Positions 10,761 to 22,384 of a stretch of 64,000 bases of DNA are shown in pieces; the first letter of the stretch is position 1, and the number at the start of each line of letters is the position of its first letter. Under the pieces are notes generated by a model. It was not told the origin of the DNA and did no database searches. It saw only the letters and a program-made list of their open reading frames with translations. Source of the DNA: Okapia johnstoni (taxonomy: Eukaryota > Chordata > Mammalia > Artiodactyla > Giraffidae); assembly GCA_024291935.2 (NCBI GenBank), contig CM044312.1, positions 75,969,001-76,033,000 on the forward strand. Reading direction: 5' to 3'. Made by a program: the position numbers and the translations under genes.

Positions 10761-13468
10761 ACAGAATGATCTCTGTTCGTTTCCAAGGCAAGCCATTCAA
10801 TATCACAGTAATGCAAGTCTATACTCCGACTAGTAATGCTGCAGAAGGTGAAGTGGAACAGTTCTATGAAGACCTATAAGACCTTTTATAACTAACACCC
10901 AAAAAAGATGTCCTTTTCATTATAGGGGACTGGAATGCAAAAGTAGGAAGTCAAGAAACACCTGGCATAACAGGCAAATTTAGCCTTGGAGTACAAAATG
11001 AAGCAGGGCAAAGGCTAATAGAGTTCTGCCAAGAGAACGCACTGTCATAGAAAACACCCTCTTCCAACAACACAAGAGAAGGCTCTACACATGGATATCA
11101 TCAGATGGTCAGCACTGTAATCAGACTGATTATATTCTTTGCAGTCAAAGATGGAGAAGCTCCATACAATCAGCAAAAACAAGACCAGGAGCTGACTGTG
11201 GCTCAGATCATGAACTCCTTATTGCCAAATTCAGACTTAAATTGAAGAAACCAGTGAAAACCACTAGACCATTCAGGTATGACCCAAATCAAATCCCTTA
11301 TGACTATACAGTGGAAGTGAGAAATAGATTCAAGGTACTAGATCTGATAGACAGAGTGCCTGATGAACTATGGACAGAGGTTCGTGTTATTGTACAGGAG
11401 ACAGGGATCAAGACCATCCCCAAGAAAAAGAAATGCAAAAAGGCAAAATGGCTGTCTGAGGAGGCCTTACAAATAGCTGGGAAAAGAAGAGAAGTGAAAA
11501 GCAAAGGAGAAAAGGAAAGATATACCCATTTGAGTGCAGAGTTCCAAAGAATAGCAAGGAGAGATAAGAAAGCCTTTCTTGGCAATCAATGCAAAGAAAT
11601 AGATGAAAACAGCAGAATGGGAAAGACTAGAGTTCTCTTCAAGAAAATTAGAGATGCCAAGGGAATATTTCATGAAAAGATGGGCTCGATAAAAGAAAGA
11701 AATGGTATGTACCTAACAGAATCTGAAGATATTAAGAAGAGGTGGCAAGAATACACAGAAGAACTGTACAAAAAAGATCTTCATGACCCAGACAATCACG
11801 ATGGTGTGATCGCTCACCTAGAGCCAGACATCTTGGAATGTGAAGTCAAGTGGGCCTTAGAAAGCATCACTATGAACAGAGCTAGTGGAGGTGATGGAAT
11901 TCCAAATCAGCTATTTCAAATCCTGAAAGATGATGCTGTAAAGTGTTGCACTCAATATGCCAGCAAATTTGGATAACTCAGTAGTGGCCACAGGACTGGA
12001 AAAGGTCACTTTTCATTTCAATCCCAAAGAAAGGCAATGCCAAACAATGCTCAAACTACCGCACAATTGCAGTCATCTCACATGCTAGTAAAGTAATGCT
12101 TAATATTCTCCAAGCCAGGCTTCAGCAGTACGTGAACCGTGAACTTCCAGATGTTAAAGCTGGTTTTAGAAAAGGCAGAAGAACCAGAGATCAAATTACC
12201 AACATCTGATTCATCGAAAAAGCAAGAGAGTTCCAGAAAAACATCTATTTCTGCTTTATTGACTATGCCAAAGCAATTGACTGTGTGGATCATAATAAAC
12301 TGTAGAAAATTCTGAAAGAGATGGGAATACCAGACCACCTGACCTGCCTCTTGAGAAACCTGTATGTAGGTCAGGAAGCAACAGTTAGAACTGGACATGG
12401 AACAACAGACTGGTTCCAAATAGGAAAAGGAATACATCAAGACTGTATATTGTCACCCTGCTTATTTAACTTATATGCAGAGTACATCATGAGAAATGCT
12501 GGGCTGGAGGAAGCACAAGCTGGAATCAAGATTGCCAGAAGAAATATCAATAACCTCAGATATGCAGATGACAACACCCTTATGGCAGAAAGCAAAGAAG
12601 AACTAAAGAGCCTCTTGATGAAAGTGAAAGAGGAGAGTGAAAAATTTGGCTTAAAGCTCAAAATTCAGAAAACTAAGATCATGGCATCTGGTCCCATCAC
12701 TTCATGGGAAATAGATGGGGAAACAGTGGAAACAGTGTCAGACTTTATTTTGGGGGGCTCCAAAATGACTGCAGATGGTGATTGCAGCCATGAAATTAAA
12801 AGACGCTTACTCCTTGGAAGGAAAGTTATGACCAACCTAGACAGCATATTAAAAAGCAGAGACATTACTTTGTCAACAAAGGTCCATCTAGTCAAGGCTA
12901 TTTTTTTTCAAGTAGTCATGTATGGATGTGTGAGTTGGACTGTGAAGAAAGCTGAGCGCCGAAGAATTGATGCTTTTGAACTGTGGTGTTGGAGAAGATG
13001 GTTGGATGGCATCACTGACTCGATGGACATGGGTTTGGGTAGACTCTAGGAGTTGGTGATGGACAGGGAGGCCTGCTTGCTGCAGTTCATGGGGTCGCAG
13101 GGAGTCGGACACGACTGAGCGACTGAACTGAACTTGAGAGTCACTTGGACTGTAAGGATACCCAACCAGTCCATCCTAAAAGAGATCAGTCCTGGGTGCT
13201 CATTGGAAGGACTGATGTTGAAGCTGAAACTCCAATACTTTGGCCACCTGATGCAAAGGGTTGACTTATTGGAAAAGACCCTGATGCTGGGAAGGGTTGG
13301 GGGCAGGAGAAGAAGGAGACGACAGAGGATGAGATGGCTGGATGGCATCACCGACTCGATGGACATGGGTTTAGGTAAACCCTGGGAGTTGGTGATGGAC
13401 TGTGAGGGCTGGCGTGCTGCAATTCATGGTGTCGCAAAGAGTCGCACACGACTGAGTGAACTGAACTG
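10761..13468 (+). pseudogene. BovB endonuclease/reverse transcriptase pseudogene
   Basis: The decayed polyprotein gene would encode an APE-type endonuclease followed by an RTE-clade reverse transcriptase, which nick DNA and copy RNA during retrotransposition. The EN motif GDWNAKVG is at 10928-10951. Open segments are 11242-11976 (EN end to RT N-terminus), 12321-13049 (RT palm) and 13134-13469 (C-terminus). The catalytic YADD is at 12561-12572. Motif B reads HQDC where the family has RQGC, so a conserved glycine is lost. A stop lies in the EN region near 10876, the frame shifts between segments, and a 134-bp insertion follows WCWRR. Non-functional. Confidence 0.92.
12999..13132 (+). mobile_element. 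BovB 3'-tail fragment nested in BovB
   Basis: A 134-bp copy of the extreme BovB 3' end ('ggatggcatcactgactcg' to 'gactgaactgaa') interrupts the parent element between 'ggagaaga' and 'cttgagag'. It differs at many positions from the parent's own tail at 13335-13468, so it is not a recent tandem copy. No TSD is visible and about 2 bp of the parent are missing. It introduces the stop that ends the RT frame at 13049. Confidence 0.8.
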
Positions 13469-13479
13469 ATAGTGATTGA

Positions 13480-13545
13480 ACTTCTGTAAACATTGTGAAT
13501 TTTCCACCAATTTATGAGGGGTATTATGGAGTATGTATACATGTT
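13480..13545 (-). repeat. Old L1 fragment, continuation after BovB
   Basis: The sequence 'cattgtgaattttccacca' continues the antisense L1 pattern broken at 9942. Confidence 0.5.
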
Positions 13546-14029
13546 TGTTCAATATGGTTTTGATTATAGTAGTCATTTTGCAAGTTTAAATATTTATGAT
13601 TCAATGCTTATAATAAAATAGGTTTCTATGCCAAAATTAAGCATAAATAAAATAATTATCTTATCTGGATGATTTATGAAAAAATGTTCATATTGTAGTC
13701 TTAATTCTCTAGGTAATGACTTTGCTGTCCTAGGTCTTCAAAAGCTGGTGGTATACTCAGGATAAATGGGGAACACCTTTCCTTCAGTATTTAATATGAT
13801 GGCATGGTGTAAACTACCACACTGCCACAATTAATTTTTTCAAATACAGTTTTGTCAAATGCAATTTGAAGTATGCTCATTTAGCTAAAAAAAAAAAAAT
13901 CCTCTTATAACACAGAATAGATTTCTGCTTTAAAATTTAACTAAAGTTGTATGATACACAAGTATGCATAACAAAATAAACTTGGAAAGCCAAAAGATCC
14001 ACTTCAGCTTGACAGAGAAAGGAACTTGC
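13546..14029. other. Single-copy AT-rich DNA, no gene seen
   Basis: No repeat or gene recognised. An A-run lies at 13888-13900. Confidence 0.4.
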
Positions 14030-14450
14030 TTCCTTTCCTATACAGAGCAGCTGTCATGTCAGAGGCATCTTGTCCTGGTAGGGAATTTGATGATGGCTCT
14101 GAAAACCTTGAAGCTTCCGAAGCAATTTAAATATGATCTTTAATGACTTTGGAGTGGATTAGCCCTTGACCTTTCTGTTCCCATGGCATTTTTTCCATCC
14201 AGCTCTGACATATGTAACAGAAAATTGTGTTCTTCAGATCACTTTGAAACTTCCAATTATGTCAAGAGGCTTAACTTGATTTTTGATTGACTTATAATGA
14301 CAAGAGCTGATATTTAAAGGGGTAAAGATGCAAATCAGTGCTCATTGGGACCGTATTTTATTAGCTGTAATTCTGTTAAAAGGAGACATTTAAAATAATA
14401 AAGTTGTGATTTATGTTTACGTGATTTGAAAAATTGTAATTGATTTTCAA
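14030..14450. other. Candidate conserved non-coding element
   Basis: A repeat-free block with balanced composition and several recognisable transcription-factor-type words: E-box CAGCTG at 14048-14053, POU octamer ATGCAAAT at 14328-14335, and forkhead-like TATGTTTAC at 14412-14420. Low-repeat, word-rich blocks in gene deserts are often enhancers. This is inference only, since conservation cannot be tested here. Confidence 0.3.
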
Positions 14451-15343
14451 AGGAGTTCACATTATATTATTTGATTCAATGTTTGTTTCTACATTACTTT
14501 TAATCATTGCCTCTTTACTTTTAAAATTTATACAAGAAGTCTAAAAAATACAGCGTATCATAACTTCAAGAGATAAAAATTGTATGTACCATAATTTGGG
14601 AAAATGTAGTTATAAGATAACACACTATAAAATGAATAATAGGAAAACCTATTGAAATAATGAGAATGAGTAACTGACATATAAAGCTCTTAAAAAACAG
14701 TTTCACATGAAAATAGAAGAGGAAGGAAGAAAATATGAAAAATAAGCTGAGACATGAAAAAGAAACGTAGAAAATTCTAGCATGGTAAATAGAAACAACC
14801 AAAATGATCACAAATGATCACTTTTGTGCTTTAAAAGGATAATGTCAGTTTTATACAAACATTGTTGAAGAGGGGAAAGGAAACTTTATATATATACAAA
14901 ATTGAACTTTAAAAAAGAATTTTATAATTATTGATGTAGATCTACATAGGATGAAAGTATAAACTATGAAAAATGGATAATTCATATTATGAATGTGTAA
15001 TTTAAAGGAACTGACGATGGTATATTTTCATTCAAGTTTATAACTCTGGAATATATTTCTAAATAAAACATTCTAAATGAAACAAACCAGAAGGAAGACT
15101 TGCAGTTATTCCTGTAAATGAGGAATTTAGATTTTTTTTAAAAAATCTAGTTCTTTTAGCCAAGTATAAATCTGTTAGGTCGAGATGTTGTTTTGAATTG
15201 AATTCTTGTGTCCTAGTAATATAAGCCCTAACCTCATTTATGGGATTTACAGTGAAGGTGTTAGACAAATGTATGACAATTTCTCCTAGTTTAAATTATA
15301 CATTTATTTAATTTCTCTAGTCTTGTATGCAAAGATAATAAAA
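14451..15343. other. Single-copy AT-rich DNA, no gene seen
   Basis: No repeat family or coding similarity recognised. Confidence 0.4.
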
Positions 15344-15790
15344 ATATGGGTTGAGTTATGTACTGCAAAAATTTAGATACTGAAATCCTCAGAAGTACTG
15401 CCGAATGTGACCTTATTTGGAAATAGGTTTTTGTAGATATAATCATCTAAACTAGGATGAGGTCATATTGGAGCAGGGTGTGCCCCGAATCCAGTGTGAC
15501 TGGTATTCTTATAAAAGAATGCCATGTGAAGAGACAAATATACACACAGGGAGATGAAGGCGGAGATTTGGGTTATGCTTCTACAAGTCAAGAGCCATAA
15601 CAATTTTCATTAAACCCACCAGAAGCTGGGTGAAGAAGCATGTGACTTAATCCTTTTCATAGCCCTCTGAAGGAACCAAGCCTGTCAACATCTTGATCTT
15701 AGCCTCCAGAACTGCAAGATAATATGGTTCTGATGTTTAAACCATGCAATTTGTGGTACTTTGCTATAGCAGCCCTAGCAAACTAATATA
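15344..15790 (+). repeat. MaLR-like solo LTR, nearly complete
   Basis: Sense copy of the same LTR type as at 8471. It starts 'gggttgagttatgtactgc' and ends 'agccctagcaaactaata'. The middle has 'agaatgtgacc'-like and 'tggtattcttataa' blocks in order. Roughly 440 bp, moderately diverged, no internal region. Confidence 0.7.
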
Positions 15791-16149
15791 AATAAGCATC
15801 CTTTAATCCCATTTTTTCTATAATGCAGTTAAAACCAATAGAAACACATAGTACACAGTAAATCAATAAGTTTAGAGCAAAGAAAGTATGAGTTATAGTG
15901 CCAAGAAGAAGAAGAGTACAATTTAAACAATTCAAGTGGATATTTACCAAAACATAAATTAATGACGTGATGAATAAGGACCAACACTGTGGTAAGAATT
16001 CCTTCTTCCTGCATAATAGGAAGAACAGATCTGACTTCATATTATATCTGTTCTGCTGCCTGTGTCCAGTCATGTTTTATAAAAGAATGTTGCCTGCAGC
16101 CTGACAGATACAGAATAGCTTTTCTCAAGACTCTGACTTTTAAGAGTCT
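15791..16149. other. Single-copy DNA, no gene seen
   Basis: No repeat or gene recognised. Confidence 0.4.
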
Positions 16150-16262
16150 ATTAATATAGAGATAAAAATTTGTAGAACAGAGAATAACATTTGTGTCACT
16201 AGAGGTTTACAGACATATCACTGTATGTCAACTATATCTCAATAAAACTAGCTGAAACAAAA
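16150..16262 (+). repeat. Possible old L1 3' end
   Basis: Ends 'tgtcaactatatctcaataa' followed by 'aactagc', which resembles the 3' end of old L1 3' UTRs. Short and diverged. Confidence 0.4.
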
Positions 16263-17393
16263 GACTCATGTCTAACTTTAGTGTACAAATGAGCTTTGCA
16301 GGATGGAGTTTCTTCACACGGTCCCTTCTTTTTGTGCCAACAATTTACTGGAAGAAGGGGTCTTTAGGTAAGATGAGAATGGAGAAGAAGACTAGTGACA
16401 TCATGATCCAGTTAAATTCCAGCAAAAGCTATTGTAATTTACCTCATCTTATTCAACTCATGAAACTGATTGACAGTCTGCAGGGTCTATTTTTTCACTG
16501 AGGTTTACAATATGCTAAATGGTCTAGGGTATTAGGCTGTTCATTAAAGAATCTGACCATTTCTTCTCACTTGTAGAGCTATATTCATACTGAAAGTCAG
16601 GTGTTAACTTCTCAAGGTTGTTTATGCCAATTTTACTTGTTGACATAATAACATAATTCAATTAATATGCAGAGCAATGAAATATGACTGCAAATAGAAT
16701 AGAAATAAAAGATATAGTTTCCACTAATGGAATGCTTTGGAAAATCTTGATAAAGACAAGCCAATCAAAAAATTGCTGTCAAATTTAGTACTGTTGAAAT
16801 GACTATTAAAAATTGGGAAAAAAAGTTTCAAAATCTAGAAATACTATTCACTCAAACAGCTATGTAAGTATTTTTAAGTTCTTAGTCTCTTTAACAAATT
16901 TTGAAGTGAAAATCATAGATGATTATGGATGTACTTTATATTAAATACTATGAAAAACTTCATTTAATGAACACATTTTCAAAAAATAGATCTGGTTATA
17001 CATCACAAAATTGGTAAATGAACACATATAAATAAGATGTATATATTTTTTATACATTTGTTTTAAAATTCCACACTTAAAATATGTTAATTAACCAAGC
17101 AATCTACTAGCTTTACGCAGATAGGGGGATGTCAGAGATTTTGTTTTCAGTCTGAAATGATCTGCAATCCCCCTCTCTATGTTCACAGAAAACTGCATGG
17201 AACCAGATGATCGAGAATTTGCATATGGTTGGGAGGACTGAGAAATAAAAATGATGGAAAGAAACACAAGTGGAGAAAGAATAGGATAGGAATTATGCAA
17301 AGGAAATCTCTGCATGGACTGGACTGTAAAACTAGTGAAAGGCAGAAGAAAAAACAAGCACTTTGCATTTCTTTTGGACTTTAGGTGTACTCA
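16263..17393. other. Single-copy AT-rich DNA, no gene seen
   Basis: The open frame at 16268-16501 has no recognisable domain and no repeat or exon context. I do not call it a gene. Confidence 0.4.
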
Positions 17394-17546
17394 TAGTGTT
17401 AGTCACTCAGTCCTGTCCGACTTTATGCGACCCCATGGACCATAGTCCACCAGGCTCCTCTGTCTGTGGAATTCTCCAGGCAAGAATACTGGAATCCAGA
17501 GGAATCTTCCTGACCCAGGTATTGAACCCAAGTCTCCTGCATTGCT
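17394..17546 (-). mobile_element. Bov-tA SINE, 5'-truncated
   Basis: The plus strand shows 'gtgttagtcactcagtcctg' (tail side) through 'caggcaagaatactgga' to 'gtctcctgcattgc'. The tRNA-like head beyond this is missing. A short internal deletion removes part of the body after 17490. Confidence 0.88.
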
Positions 17547-18789
17547 AAAATGTACATTTTTATTTCTTTTATCTCTGTTCACCTAAAGTTAAATGTTAAG
17601 GGCATAATTAGTTTGCTATAAGGTAATATTTATCTTATTCAGTGGAGAGACTAAAGTAGACTGACCTGGAGGTGGAGCATAGAACAGTATGTGCTGGTTC
17701 TGCATGAGGACAGGGGTCAGCGCCCAAGTTCTCAACCTCTTTGCTAGGCTTCCTCATCAACAATTGCTTTCAGGAAAATGACACAATGTTTAAATTGGCT
17801 AAAATGTTTCACACTTGATCATAAAGTATTTTTATATCCACAATGTAAATTTTTTCTTTCCATTTTGGAGGCTATGGAAGGACTTGAAGTTATAGTACTC
17901 TGTTCACAAGAAGGAGGAAGGAAGGAAGGAACTGAATTGAGACTCTGTGTAAAGAACTGTAATTTGATGTGAAACATTTGGCAAGAGAAATAAAATGAAA
18001 AATCACATCCCTAATACATCCTTACTTTTAAATAAAGCTGTATTTTGAATATTTTATGTGCTTTGGCCAGCTACGTTCAGAAACCAAGAAACCGGTCTAA
18101 ACATTTTCTTCAATTTTCCCAGACCTGAGTGGAAAAAATAAGTCTGGAGAGGTTAAGTGTTACATAATTAAAGAGCTTATTTATATTGCATTTGTATATT
18201 ATTAATAGTGATAGAACAATAAGGCCTCCAAATTTGTCCCATAGGTTACTAAATGCTACGTTTATTTTTCACAGATTAGCTTATATTCTGAAATATTAAA
18301 CTTACATCTTGTTGCAACTTGACCTATATCTTAAGGTTCTTAGATATACGGGAAGGTGTGAACTATATAGGACAAATAGTTTTCTTCAGATAAGCATGTC
18401 TTATGGAAAATCACTACAAATGTATTGTTTAGAAATACATTTTTAATATTTCCCAAACTGAGGACAAAGAGATACACAAAACTAGCAAGAATACTGTGGT
18501 CTCATTCTACCTAAATTAGAATAGGCTAATACTATGTTGACCTTGAAACTCTTGAGTACACTAAAGAGTCAAATTAAATGAGGCACATGAATTGAAAGCG
18601 AAGCTCCATTTTAGTGAAATTAATTTTTTTCCTTTTAAAAATAGAACTGAATCAATACAGGTTGACCAGTGAGAAAACTACTAAAGACAAGATCGTAGTA
18701 ATCATGGAAAGAGACAATGGTAATCCAAAACTCAGTTTGCTTAGAAATAACATATCCTAACTAATTATTTGTGGAATCTGAGAAAAAGC
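17547..18789. other. Single-copy AT-rich DNA, no gene seen
   Basis: No repeat or gene recognised apart from a short 'ggaaggaaggaa' tract at 17917. Confidence 0.4.
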
Positions 18790-19244
18790 AAATCAAAAAA
18801 TCCTATAATTTTTAGTAACCAGATGTATGAAGCTTGGGGGAAGGATAATGTATTTAGTTTTGGACAGGATGTTTGAGGTGTTGCAACTAGATATCCAAAT
18901 AGAGATGCCAAATAAGCATTTGAAAGTAAGATTTGGAGTTTGAGAGAGGGAGAAAAACAGATATGGATAGGGATACAAATTAGAAAATTCCTAGAGTAAA
19001 TATGGTATTTAAACCAGGAGATCTGATAGTATCACTAAAGGAATATACCCTGAAAAGAAAGGACAAGCACGCCTAAGATGGGTCCACACCAACATTAAGA
19101 GATCAGGGTTGAGCAGAGGAGGAATTGACAAGGCTGTTAAGGGAGACTGGAAAAAAAGAGAGGTGTTTTGTAAACCAAATGAAAAAGAGTTCCAAAGGAA
19201 ACATTGTGCAAGAGCGTCAAATACTTCTCATATGTTAAATGTGG
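18790..19244 (-). repeat. L2/CR1-clade LINE fragment, first half (split)
   Basis: The minus-strand reading follows the order of an ancient L2/CR1-type RT gene: regions matching those around its YADD motif and downstream (for example 'atatccaaatagagatgcca' on the plus strand). The element resumes at 22769 with the upstream RT region after the full-length BovB, so it is one interrupted LINE. Strongly diverged and non-coding. Confidence 0.6.
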
Positions 19245-19249
19245 CTCAG

Positions 19250-21949
19250 TTCAGTTCAGCTCAGTAGCTCAGTAGTGCCCAACCATTTGCAACTCCATGG
19301 ACTACAGCACACCAAACTTCCCTGTCGATCACCAACTGCTGGAGCTTACTCAAACTTATGTCCATCAAAATGGTGATGCCATCCAACCATCTCATCCCCC
19401 GTCATCCCCTTCTTCTTCTGCCTTAGATCTTTCCCAACACCAGGGTCTTTTTCAGTGAGGCAGTTCCTCACATCAGGTGGTCAAAGCATTGGAATTTCAG
19501 CTTCAGCATCAGTCCTTCCAATGAATATTCAGGACTGATTTCCTTTAGGACTGATGGGTTGGTTCTCCTTGCAGTCCAAGGGACTCTCAAGAGTCTTCTC
19601 CAACACCACAGTTCAAAAGCATCGATTCTTCAGCACTCAGCTTTTTATATAGTTCAACTCTCACATCCACACATGACTACTGGAAAAACCATAGCTTTGA
19701 CTAGAAGGACGTTTGTTGGCAAAGTAATGTCTCTGATTTTTAATATACTGTCTAGGTTGGTCAGAGCATTTCTTCCAAGGAGCAAGTATCTTTTAATTTC
19801 ATGGTTGCAGTCACCATCTGCAGTGATTTTGGAGCCCCCCAAAATAAAGTCTCTCACTATTTCCACTGTTTACCCATCTATTTGCCATGAACTGATGGGA
19901 CCAGATGCCATGATCTTAGCTTTCTGAATGTTGAGTTTTAAGCCAACTTTTTCACTGTCCTTTTCACTTTCATCAAGAGGCTCTATAGTTCTTTGCTTTC
20001 TGCCATAAGGTTGGGGTCATCTGTGTATCTGAGGTTATTGATATTTCTCCCGGCAATCTTGATTCCAGTTTGTGCTTCATCCAGCCTGGCATTTCCCATG
20101 ATGTACTCTGCATATAAGTTGAATAAGTAGAGTGACAATATACAGCCTTGACGTACTGCTTTCATGATTTGGAACCAGTCTGTTGTTCCATGTCCAGTTC
20201 TAACTGTTTCTTCTTGACCTGCATACAGATTTCTCAAGAGGTAGGTGAGGAGGTCTGGTATTCCCATCTCTTTTAAGAATTTCCCACAATTTGTTGTGAT
20301 CCACACAGTCAAAGACTTTGGTGTAGTTAATAAAGCAGAAGTAGATATTTTTTGGGAACTCTCTTCCTCTTTCAATGATCCTGTGGATGTTGGCAATTTG
20401 ATCTCTGGTTCCTCTGCTTTTTCTAAATCCAGCTTGAACATCTGGAAGTTCACAGTTCACATATGGTTGAAGCCTGGCTTGGAGAATTTTGAGCATTAGT
20501 TTACTAGTGTGTGAGATGAGTTCAACTGTGTGGTAGTTTGAACATTCTTTGGCATTGCCTTTCTTTGATATTGGAATGAAAACTGACCTTTTCTGGTCCT
20601 ATGACCACTGATGTTTTTTCCAAATTTGCTGATGTATTGAATACAACAGCATCATATCCTTGACTTTGCATTCCAGGATGTCTGGCTCTAGGTGAGTGAT
20701 CACACTATCATTGTTATCTGGGTCATGAAGATCTTTTTTTGTATAGTTCTGTGTATTTTGCAACCTCTTAATATATTCTGCTTCTGTTAGGTCAATGCCA
20801 TTTCTTTTGTTTATTTTGCCCATCTTTGCAGGAAATGTTCCCTTGGTATCACTAATTTTCTTAAAGAGATTCTAGTCATTCCCATTCTATTGTTTTCCTC
20901 TATTTGTTTGCATTGATCACTGAGGAAGCCTTTCTTATCTCTCCTTGCTATTCTTTGGAACTCTGCATTCAAATTGGTATATCTTTCCTTTTCTCCTTTG
21001 CCTTTTGCTTCTCTTCTTTTCTCAGCTATTTGTAAGGCCTTGTCAGACAGCCATTTTGCCTTTTTGCATTTGTTTTTCTTGGGGATGGTCTTGATCCCTG
21101 CCTCCTGTACAATGTCATAAACCTGTGTTCATAGTTCTTCAGGCACTCTGTCTATCAGATCTAATCCCTTGAATCTATTTCTCACTTCCACTGTATAATC
21201 ATAAGGGATTTGATTAGGTCATGCCTGAATGGTCTAGTGGTTTTCCCTACTTTCTTCAATTTAAGTCTGAATTTGGCTATAAGGAGTTCATGATCTGAGC
21301 CACAGTCAGCTCCTGGTCTTGTTTTTGCTGACTGTATAGAGCTTCTCCATATTTGGCTGCAAAGAATATAATCAGTCTGATTTCGATATTGACCATCTGG
21401 TGATGTCCATGTGTAGAGCCTTCTCTTGTGTTGTTGGAAGAAGGTGTTTGCTATGACCAGTGCGTTCTCTTGGCAAAACTCTATTAGCCTTTGCCCTGCT
21501 TCATTCTGTACTCCAAGGCCAAATTTGCCAGGTATCTCTTGACTTCCTACTTTTGCATTCTAGTCCCCTATAATGAAAAGGACATCTTTTTTAGATGTTG
21601 GTTCTAGATCTTATAGGTCTTCATAGAACTGTTCAACTTCAGCTTCTTCAACATTACTGGTTGGGGCATAGACTTGGATTACTGTGATATTGAATGGTTT
21701 GCCTTGGAAACAAACAAAGATCATTTTGTCATTTTTGAGATTGCACCCAAGTACTGCATTTCAGACTCTTTGGTTGACCATGAGGGCTGCTCCATTTCTT
21801 CTTAGGGATTCTTGCCCACAGTAGTAGATATAATGGTCATCTGAGTTGAATTTGCCCATTCCAGTCAATTTTAGTTCACTGATTCTTAAAATGTCGATGT
21901 TCACTCTTGCCATCTCCTGTTTGACCACTTCCGATTTACCTTGATTCAT
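19250..21949 (-). pseudogene. BovB endonuclease/reverse transcriptase pseudogene
   Basis: The frame starts at an ATG at 21949 with MNQGKSEVVKQEMARVNID and breaks at 21761. Further segments are 20599-20823 (linker), 20200-20496 (RT N-terminal palm, with the DYTKVFDCVDHNKLW-type motif A region), 19983-20453 (overlapping frame, motifs B and C) and 19654-19866 (C-terminal). The catalytic YADD has become YTDD at 20016-20027. Motif B reads AVRQGCILS, intact. Stops and frameshifts between all segments make it non-functional. The hairpin site discussed in the findings is intact here (GGACTCTCAAGAGTC near 19581). Confidence 0.92.
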
Positions 21950-22384
21950 GGACCTAACATTCTAGGTTCCTATGCAATATTGTTCTTTACTGCATTGGAC
22001 TTTACTTCCATCTCCAGTCACATCCGCAACTGGGTACTGTTTTTGCAATGGCACCGTTTCTTTATTCTTTCTGGAGTTATTTCTCCACTGATCTCCAGTA
22101 GCATATTGGGCACCTACAGACCTAGGGAGTTCATCTTTCAGTGTCATATCTTTTTGCCTTTTCATACTGTTCATGGGCTTCTCAAGGCAAGAACACTGAA
22201 GTTGTTTGCCATTCCTTTCTCCAATGGACCATGTTTTGTTAGTAGTCTCCACAATGACCCATCAGTCTTGGGCGGCCCTACAAGGCATGGCTCATAGTTT
22301 CACTGAGTTAGACAAGGCTGTGGTCCATGTGATCAGTTTGGTTAGTTTTCTGTGCTTGTGGTTTTCATTCTGTCTGCCCTCTGA

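Larger units (their letters stand above)
9943..13468. mobile_element. Near full-length BovB LINE with inverted 5' end
   Basis: One insertion of about 3.5 kb, bounded by the 11-bp direct repeat 'atagtgattga' at 9932-9942 and 13469-13479. The first 818 bp (9943-10760) are the 5' leader and start of the ORF in minus orientation. From 10761 the element continues in plus orientation to its 3' end. Around 15 codons are lost at the inversion junction. This is the structure expected from twin priming during target-primed reverse transcription. A 134-bp BovB tail fragment is nested at 12999-13132. The host sequence on both sides is the same old L1. Multiple stops show that the copy is inactive. Confidence 0.92.

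Noticed and set aside
11242..11976. 244-codon open frame as a possible cellular gene
   Set aside because: The protein is the BovB endonuclease-to-RT linker with family motifs, and it lies inside a TSD-flanked insertion.
12321..13049. 242-codon frame as a functional reverse transcriptase
   Set aside because: YADD is present but motif B is mutated (HQDC), the frame is cut by a nested tail insertion, and the EN part is broken.
19559..19927. 122-codon plus-strand open frame
   Set aside because: Antisense shadow of the minus-strand BovB.
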